DNA of 64,000 nt, taken from positions 1 through 64,000 of the forward strand of contig CADCVD010000164.1 in the NCBI GenBank assembly GCA_902806055.1, read 5' to 3'. The position numbers were made by a program, and so were the translations under genes. The notes beneath the pieces are model-generated. The model did not search any database. It saw nothing but the letters and a program-made list of their open reading frames with translations, and was not told the origin of the DNA. Below are positions 1 through 9,677 of the stretch, one piece after another (within the stretch, counting starts at the first letter, position 1; each line of letters opens with the position of its first letter). This DNA comes from an uncultured Rubrobacteraceae bacterium (GTDB lineage Bacteria > Actinomycetota > Rubrobacteria > Rubrobacterales > Rubrobacteraceae).

Positions 1-2
1 GT

Positions 3-734
3 CCCGATAAACTGAACTCCTTTAACGGCGTGTTGCACGAGGAGATCTACGACGCCCTGAACGAGGCGGCCGGAGATGAAGAGGTGCGGTGTATCGTGTT
101 GCGGGGGGAGGGCAAGGGCTTCTCGGCCGGGGCGGACCTGGCCGAGGTTGTAGAGGGTGACGGCGACCCGAACGGCCCGGACCTCGGGGAGTACCTGCGT
201 AGAACCTACAGCCAGCTCGTGACGCGGATGGTGGACATAGAGAAGCCGATCGTCGCGGCGTTACACGGTCCGGTTTATGGTGCGGGGCTGGGTATAGCCC
301 TGGCCTGTGATCTGCGCGTCGCGGCCGAGAGCGTGAAGTTCTCGGTGGCTTTCATCAAGATAGGGCTCATCCCCGACGCCGGCGTCTCGTTCTTCTTGCC
401 CAGGATAATCGGGCTCGGGCGGGCGATGGAGATGAGCATGCTCGGGGAGGCGCTCGAAGCGGAAGAGGCCCACCGCGTCGGTCTCGTGAACAGGGTCGTC
501 CCGGACGAGAGGCTGGAGGAGGAGGTCGCAGAGTACGCGGAGCAACTTGCGGGGTTGCCGACCATGGCGATGGGCAGGATCAAGCAGACCCTCTACAAGA
601 GTTTCGAGAGCGACCTCGCCGCTGCCCTCGAAGCCGAGGCCGCAGGCCAGAGCGTCTGTGGCTACACCCGGGACCATAAGGAAGGCGTCGCCGCCTTCAT
701 GGAGAAGCGCGAGGCGAACTTCACCGGGAAGTGA
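3..734 (+). CDS. Enoyl-CoA hydratase/isomerase family protein, 5' end outside window
   Basis: Crotonase-fold enzyme, expected to hydrate trans-2-enoyl-CoA in fatty-acid beta-oxidation. The reading frame is open to the window edge: bases 3-29 encode PDKLNSFNG, the usual N-terminal crotonase segment, so the GTG at 30 is not the start and the gene is truncated by the window. Crotonase hallmarks are visible: the oxyanion-hole segment FSAGADL, the second one HGPVYGAGLGIALACDLR, and a C-terminal helix rich in Glu/Ala. The gene ends 13 bases before an acyl-CoA synthetase start, so the two are probably cotranscribed. The exact substrate cannot be told; isomerase or other crotonase activities remain possible. 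Confidence 0.9.
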   Translation, partial: PDKLNSFNGVLHEEIYDALNEAAGDEEVRCIVLRGEGKGFSAGADLAEVVEGDGDPNGPDLGEYLRRTYSQLVTRMVDIEKPIVAALHGPVYGAGLGIALACDLRVAAESVKFSVAFIKIGLIPDAGVSFFLPRIIGLGRAMEMSMLGEALEAEEAHRVGLVNRVVPDERLEEEVAEYAEQLAGLPTMAMGRIKQTLYKSFESDLAAALEAEAAGQSVCGYTRDHKEGVAAFMEKREANFTGK

Positions 735-747
735 GGAGGAGAGAGCG

Positions 748-2412
748 TTGAACGAGAGGCACTTCGAGTTCTGGCCGAGACGGATGCCGCGCACCCTGAC
801 GCTTCCGGAGACAAGCGTCTACCAAAACCTGAAGGTCTCGGCGACCCGGTACCCGGAGAAGACGGCCATTGTCTACTACGGGACGGAGGTACCCTATGGC
901 CGCCTACACGACCAGGTGCATGCCCTCGCCGGATACCTGCAACAGGATCTCGGTGTAGAGAAGGGCGACCGGGTCATCCTGTACATGCAGAACAGCCCGC
1001 AGTTCGTGATCTCCTACTATGCTATCCTGCGCGCCGACGCCGTCGTCGTCCCGGTCAACCCCATGCTCGTCACCGACGAGCTGCGCCACTACGCCGAAGA
1101 CTCCGGGGCGAAGGTTGCCCTCGTCGGGCAGGAGCTCCACGGGAACATCTCCCCGCTCGTCGGCGAGAGCGGCCTCGAACACGTAGTCGTCGCGGTCTAC
1201 TCAGACTACCTGGAAGCCGAGACGGACCTCGCCGTACCGGACGTCGTCTCCGCGCCCGAGGAGGAGGCGGAGGGCGCCGTACGTTGGGCCGACGCTCTGG
1301 GGGCGGAACGCTCGCCGGGGGAGCATACGGCCGGTCCCGAAGACCTGGCGTGTCTGCCGTACACCTCGGGTACGACCGGCCAGCCGAAGGGATGCATGCA
1401 TACTCACCGGACGTTGCAGGCGACGCTCGTGAGCGCAGGGTTGTGGGTGAATATGACGCCGGACAGCGTAGCGCTCACCACACTCCCGCTCTTCCACGTC
1501 ACGGGGATGCAGCACAGCATGAGCGCGCCGCTGTACTACGGGGCGAGCATGGTGCTCATAACCCGCTGGGACAAGGAGACGGCGGCGGAGCTGATCCAAC
1601 GAAACCACGCGAACCACTGGATCAACATCTCGACGATGGTCGTCGACTTCCTCTCGAACCCGAAGATCGAAGAGTACGACCTCTCCTCGCTCATGTCCGT
1701 CGGCGGTGGCGGCGCGCCCCTGCCGGCGGCGGTCGGGGAGAAGCTGGAAGACCTGACCGGGTTACGCTATATGGAGGGCTACGGGCTCTCGGAGACCATA
1801 AGCCAGACCCACTTCAACCCGCCCGACAGGCCGAAGCTCCAGTGCCTTGGCGTCCCCTCGTTCGACGTCGACGCGCGCACAGTCAACCCCGAAACGCTCG
1901 AAGAGGTCGGCGTTGGAGAGGAGGGTGAGATCGTTTCGAGCGGCCCGCAGGTGATGAGGGGCTACTGGAACCGTCCGGAGGCCGACGAGGAGTCCTTCTT
2001 CGAGCGGGACGGCAGGCGTTTCTTCAGGACCGGCGATATCGCGACGGTGGACGAAGAGGGCTACTTCTTCATGGTGGACCGGCTAAAGCGCATGATCAAC
2101 GTCTCCGGCTACAAGGTCTGGCCCGCCGAGGTCGAGAGCTCCCTCTACAAACACCCGGCTATCCAGGAGGCGGTCATCATCGGCGTCTCCGACCAGCGTA
2201 GCGGCGAGGCCGCGAAGGCTATGATCGTCCTGCGCGAGGGAGAGGAGATCACGGAGGAGGAGATCATGGAGTGGGCGAAGGGCCAGATGGCCGCCTACAA
2301 GTACCCGCGCTCTGTCGAGTTCATAGCCGAGTTGCCTAAGAGCGGGTCCGGCAAGATCCTCTGGCGCGAGCTCCAGGAGAGAGAGCAGGAGAAGATAGCG
2401 AAGGCTAAGTAA
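748..2412 (+). CDS. AMP-dependent acyl-CoA synthetase (fatty-acid-CoA ligase)
   Basis: ANL-superfamily ligase of 554 residues that activates a carboxylic acid to acyl-AMP and then acyl-CoA. The P-loop-like motif YTSGTTGQPKG, the motif GYGLSE and the hinge region RTGDIATVDEEGYFFMVDR are all present, as is the C-terminal catalytic lysine in PKSGSGKILWREL. I chose the TTG at 748 because AGGAGGAGAG lies just upstream (734-744) and the protein then begins with a normal ligase N-terminus. The frame stays open further upstream to 547 but overlaps the hydratase gene. It follows the enoyl-CoA hydratase by 13 bases. Chain length is unknown; it resembles medium/long-chain ligases. Confidence 0.92.
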   Translation: MNERHFEFWPRRMPRTLTLPETSVYQNLKVSATRYPEKTAIVYYGTEVPYGRLHDQVHALAGYLQQDLGVEKGDRVILYMQNSPQFVISYYAILRADAVVVPVNPMLVTDELRHYAEDSGAKVALVGQELHGNISPLVGESGLEHVVVAVYSDYLEAETDLAVPDVVSAPEEEAEGAVRWADALGAERSPGEHTAGPEDLACLPYTSGTTGQPKGCMHTHRTLQATLVSAGLWVNMTPDSVALTTLPLFHVTGMQHSMSAPLYYGASMVLITRWDKETAAELIQRNHANHWINISTMVVDFLSNPKIEEYDLSSLMSVGGGGAPLPAAVGEKLEDLTGLRYMEGYGLSETISQTHFNPPDRPKLQCLGVPSFDVDARTVNPETLEEVGVGEEGEIVSSGPQVMRGYWNRPEADEESFFERDGRRFFRTGDIATVDEEGYFFMVDRLKRMINVSGYKVWPAEVESSLYKHPAIQEAVIIGVSDQRSGEAAKAMIVLREGEEITEEEIMEWAKGQMAAYKYPRSVEFIAELPKSGSGKILWRELQEREQEKIAKAK

Positions 2413-2432
2413 TCCGGGAAGAGACACAGAGC

Positions 2433-2454
2433 GGGGCCGGCACAGGCCGGCCCC
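2433..2454 (+). terminator. GC-rich hairpin after acyl-CoA synthetase
   Basis: A 9-bp perfect inverted repeat (GGGGCCGGC / GCCGGCCCC) with a 4-base loop lies 20 bases after the ligase stop. It is followed by a pyrimidine stretch (CCTTCCCT) but no true T tract, so it could be a weak terminator or a processing/stability hairpin between the ligase and the dehydrogenase. Confidence 0.4.
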
Positions 2455-2478
2455 CTTCCCTGTCAGGAGGTTTTTGAG

Positions 2479-3528
2479 ATGACGCCAACTAGCATGACGG
2501 CGGCTCGCTTCCACGAGGTGAACGAGCCGCTGCAGATGGAAGAGGTGCCCGTACCGGAGATCCGGGAAGACGAGGTGCTCGTGCAGGTAAAGGCTGTGGG
2601 GATCTGCGGCTCGGACGTACACATCGTCTTCGAGGGCGTAACGCCGACCCCGTTCAAACCAATAATTTTAGGCCACGAGCCGTGCGGCGTGGTGGCGGCG
2701 ACGGGGGCGAGGGTCGAGGGCTGGGAAGAGGGCGACCGGGTCTCAGTGACGCCGCTACTCTTCTGTTCTTCGTGCCGGAACTGCATCACCGGCCACACCA
2801 ACGTTTGTCTTACGCGCAAGATCCTAGGCATTCAGGCGAACGGGGCTTTGGCCGAGTATCTGGCTGTTCCGGCCAAGAACCTGGTGCGGCTCCCCGAAGA
2901 GGTGCCGTTCACGGTCGGTGCGATCATTACCGACGCGGTCGCCACCCCGTTTCAGACAATAGCTGAACGGGCGGCGCTGCGGGCCGGGGAGACCGTGGCA
3001 ATGTTCGGCGCGGGCGGCCTGGGACTGCACGCCGTGCAGATCTGCAGGCTCTTGGGGGCCCAGAAGATCATCGTCGTCGACCCCCGCGAAGGGCAGCTCG
3101 AACGGGCGAGAGAGATGGGCGCGGACCTGACCATCGACCCGCAACAAACGTCGCCGGTAGAGGCTATCCTGGAGGCGACCGGGGGGCTGGGGGTCGACGT
3201 GGCGGCGGAGTTCGTCGGGCTCCAGCAGACCATCTCGCAGTGCGTGGAGTCGGTGGCGAGGGGGGGCAGGGTCGTGGTCGCGGGGCTAGGGGCTGACCCG
3301 ATCAACATAGTTCCCCCGACGATCTTCGTGCGCGACGGGATCTCCCTGTTGGGCTCCTACGGCTTCACGAAGCGCAACATCGAGCAACTTGTCGAGCTCG
3401 CCGCCGCCGGCCGCCTGAACCTCGAGGAGTCGATCACCCATACATTCCCCCTGGACGAGGTGAACACGGCACTCAAGTACCTGCACGAGAAGATAGAGAA
3501 CCCCATCCGTATTGCGGTGACGCTATAG
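2479..3528 (+). CDS. Zinc-dependent alcohol dehydrogenase family protein
   Basis: Medium-chain dehydrogenase/reductase of 349 residues. The catalytic-zinc signature GHEPCGVVAATGARV and the four-cysteine structural zinc lobe (Cys at about 94, 97, 100 and 108, in CSSCRNCITGHTNVC) are intact. A Rossmann NAD(P) motif, GAGGLGLHAVQ, sits near residue 175. AGGAGG at 2465-2470 fixes the ATG at 2479. It probably oxidises an alcohol or polyol to an aldehyde or ketone in the cytoplasm. Its place behind the acyl-CoA ligase suggests a role in alcohol or hydroxyacyl catabolism, but the substrate cannot be assigned. Threonine or sorbitol dehydrogenase-like relatives are alternatives. Confidence 0.88.
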   Translation: MTPTSMTAARFHEVNEPLQMEEVPVPEIREDEVLVQVKAVGICGSDVHIVFEGVTPTPFKPIILGHEPCGVVAATGARVEGWEEGDRVSVTPLLFCSSCRNCITGHTNVCLTRKILGIQANGALAEYLAVPAKNLVRLPEEVPFTVGAIITDAVATPFQTIAERAALRAGETVAMFGAGGLGLHAVQICRLLGAQKIIVVDPREGQLERAREMGADLTIDPQQTSPVEAILEATGGLGVDVAAEFVGLQQTISQCVESVARGGRVVVAGLGADPINIVPPTIFVRDGISLLGSYGFTKRNIEQLVELAAAGRLNLEESITHTFPLDEVNTALKYLHEKIENPIRIAVTL

Positions 3529-3610
3529 CAATCGGCGAGCGGCTTCCGGCCAGACGCTCTGCTGCCTGGTCCAGGTGCCGGAGCCACGGTCCCGTTGTTG
3601 CCGAGAGCTA

Positions 3611-4237
3611 ATGGCGGCGCGAGACGAAACGGAACGCGTCCGGCGGCACTACGACCGGAACGCGACGGGCTACGATCAGCTTATCGCCCCTTTCGAGAGG
3701 GTGCTCTTCGGTGGAGGCCGTGAGTGGGTCTGCTCGCAGGCGCAAGGTGAGGTGTTGGAGATCGCCGCGGGTACCGGCCGGAACCTCCCCTTCTACCCCG
3801 AGGGCGTGCGCCTCGTGGGCGTCGAGTTGAGCCCTGGGATGTTAGAGATCGCCCGCCGCCGCGCCCAGGAGCTCGGTGTTCAGGCCGAGCTGCGCGTGGG
3901 CGACGCTCACGATCTCCCCTTCCCGGATGCCTCCTTCGACACGGTGGTTGCCACGCTCGCGCTTTGCACGATCCCGGACGATAGACGAGCCGTGTTCGAG
4001 GCGGCGAGGGTTCTGCGTCCCGGCGGGTTCCTGCTCCTCCTGGAGCACGTCCGAAGCCCGCTTCTGCCCGTGCGCATCCTGCAAAAAGTGCTCAACCCGC
4101 TAGCCGTCCTCATCGAAAATGACCATCTGCTCCGGGAACCGCTGCGTCACATCCAGGACGCGGGCCTCGTCGTCGAGCACCTCGAACGCTCGAAGTGGGG
4201 CGTGGTCGAGAGGCTCGCGGCGCGCAAGCCATCGTAG
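3611..4237 (+). CDS. Class I SAM-dependent methyltransferase (UbiE/MenG-like)
   Basis: Complete 208-residue methyltransferase. Motif I is EIAAGTGRNLPFYP (about residue 45), acidic residue E follows in VGVELSPGMLE, and the post-I region is GDAHDLPFPDASFDTVV, typical of small UbiE-type enzymes. ATG 3611 is preferred; a GTG 36 bases upstream (3575) is in frame but adds an Arg/Cys-rich tail unlike the family. No strong ribosome-binding site is visible for either. It stands alone between two dehydrogenase genes. The substrate is unknown. Compare the frameshifted methyltransferase at 33.6 kb, which belongs to a different subfamily. Confidence 0.82.
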   Translation: MAARDETERVRRHYDRNATGYDQLIAPFERVLFGGGREWVCSQAQGEVLEIAAGTGRNLPFYPEGVRLVGVELSPGMLEIARRRAQELGVQAELRVGDAHDLPFPDASFDTVVATLALCTIPDDRRAVFEAARVLRPGGFLLLLEHVRSPLLPVRILQKVLNPLAVLIENDHLLREPLRHIQDAGLVVEHLERSKWGVVERLAARKPS

Positions 4238-4390
4238 CTATCGGCCTTCGCTTCTCTTACGATGAGCTAGCCTGACAAGCTGCACAGACCGGAACGAGGC
4301 AAGGCTGGAGACACGCGTAACGGGGAGTGGGCGTACCGCTAACACGGGTCGTAAAAGGAGCTTCGGAATCGGTACTATAAGGGGGAACTC

Positions 4391-5380
4391 ATGGAGGTCT
4401 TTAGAGCTTACCGGGTTTATGATGAAGGAGGCATCCGTGGAGAACTGACCGAGATCTCCTTGGATGACCTGGACGAGGGCGAGGTGCTCTTACGAGCGGC
4501 CTTCTCGAGCATCAATTACAAGGACGCTCTGGCGGCTACGGGCGCTGGAAAGATAATGCGCTGCTTCCCTATGACGGGCGGCATCGACGTCGCTGGAGAG
4601 GTCGCTGATTCTACAGATCCTCGTTTTCGGGAGGGCGACGAGGTGCTGGTCACCGGATACGGCATGAGTGAGGATCACGACGGCGGTTACTCGGAGTGGG
4701 CGCGGGTCCCCGCCGACTGGGTGGTGCCCTTGCCCTCCGGATTGAGCTCGTGGGAGGCAATGGGTATCGGTACGGCGGGCCTGACCGCCGCTCTCTCCAT
4801 ACACCGGATGGAGGCGAACGGTTTGCGGCCAGAGAATGGGCCGGTGGCGGTGACAGGAGCCACGGGCGGCGTGGGCAGCCTCGCCGTGAACATACTGGCG
4901 GGGATGGGTTATGAGGTAACCGCCGTCACCGGGAAGGCCGAGGAGCAAGATTTCCTGCGTCGACTCGGCGCGAAGTCGGTGCTCTCCCGGCATGATCTGA
5001 AGATGGGCGAGCGGCCCCTGGAGGGGGCGATCTGGGCGGGGGCCGTGGACCCGGTCGGCGGCGAGATGCTCTCCTGGCTAACCCGTACCACCATGCGGCA
5101 TGGCAGTATTGCGAGCTGCGGGCTTGCCGGAGGCGCCGTACTGAACACCAGCGTCATGCCTTTTATCCTGCGTAGCGTCAACCTGTTGGGCATCAATACC
5201 GGGTACTTCTCGATGGACCTGCGCCGCGAACTTTGGGAACGTCTGGCTAGCGACATGCGTCCCCGCCACCTCGAGGAGATATCGCAGACCATAGATATGG
5301 AGCAGCTTTCGGGCGTCTTTGATCGGTTCCTCGAAGGCTCGGCGAAGGGCCGTACCGTGGTCAAGATAGCATCCGACTGA
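4391..5380 (+). CDS. Acrylyl-CoA reductase / YhdH-YhfP family quinone oxidoreductase
   Basis: Zinc-free medium-chain reductase of 329 residues. The N-terminal SSINYKDALAATG, the GGIDVAGEV segment, and the nucleotide motif VTGATGGVGSLAVNIL (about residue 155) match the AcuI/YhdH group, which reduces acrylyl-CoA to propionyl-CoA with NADPH. No zinc-ligand cysteines are present, as expected. AAGGGGG at 4379-4385 supports the ATG at 4391. The family link to acryloyl-CoA fits the neighbouring acyl-CoA and CoA-transferase genes; the actual substrate is inferred, and a generic quinone or enone reductase is the alternative. Confidence 0.87.
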   Translation: MEVFRAYRVYDEGGIRGELTEISLDDLDEGEVLLRAAFSSINYKDALAATGAGKIMRCFPMTGGIDVAGEVADSTDPRFREGDEVLVTGYGMSEDHDGGYSEWARVPADWVVPLPSGLSSWEAMGIGTAGLTAALSIHRMEANGLRPENGPVAVTGATGGVGSLAVNILAGMGYEVTAVTGKAEEQDFLRRLGAKSVLSRHDLKMGERPLEGAIWAGAVDPVGGEMLSWLTRTTMRHGSIASCGLAGGAVLNTSVMPFILRSVNLLGINTGYFSMDLRRELWERLASDMRPRHLEEISQTIDMEQLSGVFDRFLEGSAKGRTVVKIASD

Positions 5381-5765
5381 GACCGCGTCTCTTTCGGCTC
5401 GACGACCTCGGGGCAGCCTTCCGCTACTCTCTCACGGCCGCCAAACGTCTGGCTCAAGCACCCTCCTTTAGCTCGGTCTGTAGCGATGTTTAGATACTTG
5501 AATCCCAGGAAAACAGAGGAAGTCGAAAGGCAGGCTGAAAATGGTTTGATGTATGCAGGCAATTTACATAACAAGTTGTAAGGAGCTTTGGGTAAGAAGG
5601 GGGAATTACATTTACAGTACGTAGCGGGTCTGAGGATCGCGAGCCCAATGTCCGGTAGCTGGCAAAGTAGTACGCCTTCTGAGGCCTTCCGCGTTGGCGA
5701 TGAGCACGCGGGGGACCTCCATCGTAGAAGAAGAAATCGGGATCGGACCAGGGGAGGAGCGCCCA
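5381..5765. other. Intergenic region upstream of CoA-transferase
   Basis: This 385-base stretch contains an unusually AT-rich segment (about 5485-5610) that may hold the promoter of the CoA-transferase gene. One short open frame (TTG at 5588 to TAA at 5776, 62 codons) has a good AAGGAG just before it and runs 11 bases past the CoA-transferase ATG. The encoded peptide is Arg-rich and unrecognised. I see no known riboswitch motif. Confidence 0.4.
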
Positions 5766-7700
5766 ATGAACCGTAACAAGGTAATCTCCGTAGACGAGGC
5801 CGTGGACGTAATCCTTGACGGCGATACCGTTGCCACGAGCGGCTTCGTGGGCACCGGCTTCCCCGAGGAGCTCGCCATCGCCCTGGAGAGACGCTTCGTT
5901 GAGACCGGTTCTCCCAAAGACCTGACCCTGATCTACGCCGCCGGACAGGGGGACGGGAAGACGCGGGGGCTGAACCACTTCGGCGGTGAGGGGATGGTGA
6001 AGAGGGTAATCGGGGGGCACTGGGGACTCGTGCCCTCGCTCGGGGCGCTCGCTCTGGAGAATAAGATAGAGGCCTACTGTTTCCCGCAGGGCGTCATCTC
6101 GCTCCTCTTCCGCGAGATAGCGGGGCACAGGCCTGGCTTGATCTCGACCGTCGGGATCAACACGTTCGTCGACCCGCGCCTCGACGGGGGCAAGATGAAC
6201 GACGTTACGACCGAGGACCTGATCGAAGTCCTCGAGCTCGACGGCACGGAGTACCTCTTCTACAAGTCCTTCCCCATAAACGTCGCCCTCCTACGCGGCA
6301 CGACCTCCGACGAGGAGGGGAACGTGACGATGGAGAAGGAGGCGCTGACGCTTGAGGTACTCTCGATGGCTCAGGCGGTCAAGAACTCGGGCGGGATCGT
6401 GATCGTGCAGGTCGAGCGGGTCACGACGGAGCGCATCCTGAGCCCGCAGGCGGTGAAACTTCCGGGGGCGCTCGTGGACTGCGTGGTCGTCGCCTCCTCT
6501 CCCGAGAACCACATGCAGACCTTCGGGGAGGCCTACAACCCTGCATACACCGGCGAGATAAAGGTCTCCAATAAGACCATCGCGCCGATACCGCTCGACG
6601 TTCGGAAGGTCATCGCGCGGCGGGCGGCGATGTTCCTCAAGATCAACGCCGTCGTGAACCTCGGGATAGGGATGCCCGAGGGGGTCGCCTCGGTAGCCAA
6701 CGAGGAAGAGATCCTCAACCTCATCACGCTCACCGTCGAGCCGGGGGGCGTCGGCGGGATACCGGCCGGCGGGCTCTCCTTCGGGGCGGTGGCGAACGCC
6801 CAGGCTATCATCGACCAGCCCTACCAGTTCGACTTCTACGACGGAGGCGGGTTGGACCAGGCTTTCCTGGGGATGGCCGAGGTGGATGGAGAGGGAAACG
6901 TTAACGTCAGCCGGTTCGGCCCGAAGCTCGCGGGGGCAGGCGGTTTTATAAACATCAGCCAGAACGCGAGGTCCGTCTACTTCATGGGGACCTTCGCGTC
7001 GCGCGCCCGGTTCGCGCTGGAGAATGGCAACCTGCGCATCCTGGCTCCGGGCTCGAGCAAGTTCGTGGAGAGGGTGGGGCAGGTGACCTTCTCCGGGGAG
7101 TACGCCCGAAGCCGCGGCCAGACGGTGTACTATGTTACCGAGCGCTGCGTCTTCCGGCTTACCGAGGCGGGGTTGGAGATCATCGAGATAGCGCCGGGGG
7201 TAGTCCTGAACCGGGATATCCTGGCCCACATGGCGTTCCGACCCATCATCCCAGACAACATCCGCTCGATGGACGCGAGGATCTTCCTCGACGAGCCGAT
7301 GGGCCTCAAGGACCGCTCACCTATGAGCCTGAACGAGCGCTTGCAGTACGACTCGGAGAAGAACGTCATGTACGTGAACTTCGAGGGCATGAGTATCGAG
7401 ACTGAAGAGGACGCCAACGAGCTCGCGGACTTTCTGGACGAGAGCCTCGCAAGCTGTGGACGCAAAGTACACGTGATAGTCAACTACGACAACTTCTACC
7501 TCTCGCCTAGGGCCGCAGACAGGTTCTACAAGATGGTCAGGCACAACGAGGAGAACTATTTCCTCTCCTCGATCCGCTACTCGACGGACGCCTTCTTCCG
7601 GCATCAGCTCGGCGAGGACTTCGCCAAGGCGGATCTCGAACAGCGCATCTACCGCGACTTCGACGAGGCCCGCGAGAACCTCAGGCTAACCGACCTGTAG
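5766..7700 (+). CDS. Acyl-CoA:acetate/3-ketoacid CoA-transferase (family I) with C-terminal extension
   Basis: Fused alpha/beta family I CoA-transferase of 644 residues that moves CoA between acyl donors and acids. The alpha half begins [15 protein letters not shown] and has [12 protein letters not shown]; the beta half has [10 protein letters not shown] (about 298) and the catalytic glutamate as Glu325 in TVEPGGVGG. Propionate CoA-transferases of this type are usually about 520 residues. Here residues about 515-644 form an extra C-terminal domain of mixed alpha/beta character (starting after LDEPMGLK) that I do not recognise. GGGGAGGAG at 5752-5760 decides the ATG at 5766. It follows the acrylyl-CoA reductase-like gene, fitting a propionate/acrylate or ketoacid role. 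Confidence 0.88.
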   Translation: MNRNKVISVDEAVDVILDGDTVATSGFVGTGFPEELAIALERRFVETGSPKDLTLIYAAGQGDGKTRGLNHFGGEGMVKRVIGGHWGLVPSLGALALENKIEAYCFPQGVISLLFREIAGHRPGLISTVGINTFVDPRLDGGKMNDVTTEDLIEVLELDGTEYLFYKSFPINVALLRGTTSDEEGNVTMEKEALTLEVLSMAQAVKNSGGIVIVQVERVTTERILSPQAVKLPGALVDCVVVASSPENHMQTFGEAYNPAYTGEIKVSNKTIAPIPLDVRKVIARRAAMFLKINAVVNLGIGMPEGVASVANEEEILNLITLTVEPGGVGGIPAGGLSFGAVANAQAIIDQPYQFDFYDGGGLDQAFLGMAEVDGEGNVNVSRFGPKLAGAGGFINISQNARSVYFMGTFASRARFALENGNLRILAPGSSKFVERVGQVTFSGEYARSRGQTVYYVTERCVFRLTEAGLEIIEIAPGVVLNRDILAHMAFRPIIPDNIRSMDARIFLDEPMGLKDRSPMSLNERLQYDSEKNVMYVNFEGMSIETEEDANELADFLDESLASCGRKVHVIVNYDNFYLSPRAADRFYKMVRHNEENYFLSSIRYSTDAFFRHQLGEDFAKADLEQRIYRDFDEARENLRLTDL

Positions 7701-7719
7701 AATGTTCAGGCGCGGGTTA

Positions 7720-8550
7720 TCAAGGCGCGTATCGCTCGACAAGCTTGGGCAGGAGGTCCACGGCGTCGGCCTCGACCGTGCCCTCCGGGGAGAAGGTAGT
7801 CGTCTCGATCTCGGCGTGGTACGTGCCCGAGGGCACTACGCCGCAGCCGCCGAAGCGGCGCATCAGGAGGTTCTGGACGACGACGTCCTCGGCCTTGTGG
7901 TAGCGCGGCAGCTCCTTCCAGAACGAGAATTCGCCGACCTGTAGGAGCTTCTCCCGGTCGTAGAGTACGCAAGAGCCGACCCAGGCGACCTTGTAGCGAA
8001 GGAACCTGCCGGGCGGGAGGTCGAGCTTTTGGGCCACGTGGTACAGGTTCGCGGCGCGGTGGAGGTGCCACCTCTCCCAGCCCGTTCCTTCTACCTCTAC
8101 CACCTCCGGTTGTACGGGGCCTTCCCAGAGCTCGATGTTCTGCTGCTCGGGACGCACGTCATCCACGAACGTGAGGCCGGCCGGGAAGGCGCCGGCGAAG
8201 CCGCAGTCCTCGGTCTTTAGTACGGAGAGGAGGCGCTCTATCACCCACGGCTCCATAAAGATGTCGTCGTCGAGGAAGAGAACGCGGTCCGCCTCCGCGC
8301 GGTCCAGGAGGAAGTGGCGCTGCTCGGCGATACCGCGCGGCTCGCGATGATGCCACTCGACGGAGCCGCCACGAGCCGCGATCACGCGCTCTACGGCTTG
8401 TGTTACAGGGGAAGTCTCCGCCCTGTAGTGGCCTTGACTGGAGATGACGACCTGTAGCTCCGCTACCGTCTGCGAGGCGACCCCGGAGAGCGTCATTACC
8501 AGGGACTCGAGGCGTTCGTAGGTGGGGATCAAAACGCTAACCGCCGCCAA
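7720..8550 (-). CDS. Glycosyltransferase family 2 protein
   Basis: 276-residue GT-A fold glycosyltransferase. It starts AAVSVLIPTYERLESL, the standard nucleotide-binding strand, and carries a DDD metal-binding motif (VLFLDDDIFMEPW, about residue 95). A TTG start at 8550 is supported by AGGAGG seven bases upstream. No membrane segments are visible, so it acts in the cytoplasm on a lipid- or protein-linked acceptor that cannot be named. The gene is convergent with the CoA-transferase (19 bases between stops) and divergent from the BrkB-like gene. It is not part of an evident polysaccharide cluster. Confidence 0.88.
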   Translation of the reverse strand: MAAVSVLIPTYERLESLVMTLSGVASQTVAELQVVISSQGHYRAETSPVTQAVERVIAARGGSVEWHHREPRGIAEQRHFLLDRAEADRVLFLDDDIFMEPWVIERLLSVLKTEDCGFAGAFPAGLTFVDDVRPEQQNIELWEGPVQPEVVEVEGTGWERWHLHRAANLYHVAQKLDLPPGRFLRYKVAWVGSCVLYDREKLLQVGEFSFWKELPRYHKAEDVVVQNLLMRRFGGCGVVPSGTYHAEIETTTFSPEGTVEADAVDLLPKLVERYAP

Positions 8551-8697
8551 TCGTTCCTCCTGTCGTTCAGCGTGTACAACCTTGCAGAGATTTCCCTGAA
8601 GGGTAAGGTCATACTACGCGACGGACGCCGACCGCGTGCGCGGGTATAAAATCCCGTCGAGGAAGCTGTCCACGAGACGTTCTTCGAGGAGGATACA

Positions 8698-9657
8698 TTG
8701 GATAATATACCGGGCAAGAAGTTCGTAGAGAAAGCTGAGCAGACCGGCAACGAGGTGCCGATCCCCATGACGCGTAGGCGTCTCGGGCTCGTGGAGTTTT
8801 TTAAGCGGTTGGCAAAGGAGATAGGGGAGGACCACCTCGCCGCCTTCGCGGGCAACCTGACCTACAAGGGGCTCTTCGCCCTCTTCCCGCTCTTCGTGTT
8901 CCTGCTCTCCTTGCTCGGGCTCTTCGGGGCGCCAGATCTCCTTACCAACCTACTCGACCAGGCCCGGGCCGTCCTGCCCGCAGAAGCGTTTAGCCTGATC
9001 GAAGACCAACTCGTCGGTATCGCCGGGAGCAAGGCTTCAGGGGCGTTCACGGTAGGCGCGATAGTCTCCATCCTCCTCGCCCTGTGGGGCGTTTCGGGGG
9101 CGTTTCGCTCTATCATGGAGGCGATGAACGTGATGTACGAGGTCGAGGAAGACCGGCCGTTCTGGAAGGTGTACGGGATCTCCATCTTTCTCTCCCTCGG
9201 GGTTGCCGTTCTACTCCTCTCCGCGCTCGTGCTAGTCGTCTTCGGGCCCGAGATCGGGGGGGCTATCGCTAACGTTGTCGGCCTGGGCTCCGTCTTCGAG
9301 CTAACGTGGAACATCGTGAAGTGGCCGGTCCTGCTCGGGGTGGTGCTCTTCGCCTTCGCCCTCGTTTACTACTTCGCTCCAGACGTCGAGCAGCGTTTTA
9401 AGTTCGTTAGCCCTGGTTCGATCTTGGCGGTCGCCTTGTGGCTCGTCTTCTCGCTACTCTTCCGGCTCTACGTAGAGAGCTTCGGCTCCGCTTCCTTCAA
9501 CAAGACCTTCGGCTCATTTGCGGGCATCATCATCCTGATGCTTTATATCTACTATACGTCGTTCATCCTGCTCATCGGCGCCCAGATAAACCAGGTGATA
9601 GAAGATAGCGCCCCCGAAGGTAAGAACGAGGGCGAGAAGACGCTGAACGAAGCTTAG
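8698..9657 (+). CDS. YihY/BrkB family inner-membrane protein
   Basis: 319-residue integral membrane protein with about six hydrophobic segments. The N-terminal FFKRLAKEIGEDHLAAFAG and LTYKGLFALFPLFVFLLSL segments and the central WGVSGAFRSIMEAMNVMYEV are characteristic of the YihY family (formerly annotated as ribonuclease BN, now not thought to be a nuclease). GAGGAGG at 8687-8693 supports the TTG at 8698. Its function is unknown; transport or envelope roles have been proposed for relatives. The first 30 residues are hydrophilic and cytoplasmic. Confidence 0.9.
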   Translation: MDNIPGKKFVEKAEQTGNEVPIPMTRRRLGLVEFFKRLAKEIGEDHLAAFAGNLTYKGLFALFPLFVFLLSLLGLFGAPDLLTNLLDQARAVLPAEAFSLIEDQLVGIAGSKASGAFTVGAIVSILLALWGVSGAFRSIMEAMNVMYEVEEDRPFWKVYGISIFLSLGVAVLLLSALVLVVFGPEIGGAIANVVGLGSVFELTWNIVKWPVLLGVVLFAFALVYYFAPDVEQRFKFVSPGSILAVALWLVFSLLFRLYVESFGSASFNKTFGSFAGIIILMLYIYYTSFILLIGAQINQVIEDSAPEGKNEGEKTLNEA

Positions 9658-9677
9658 CGCACCAGGACTTTGAGAAT

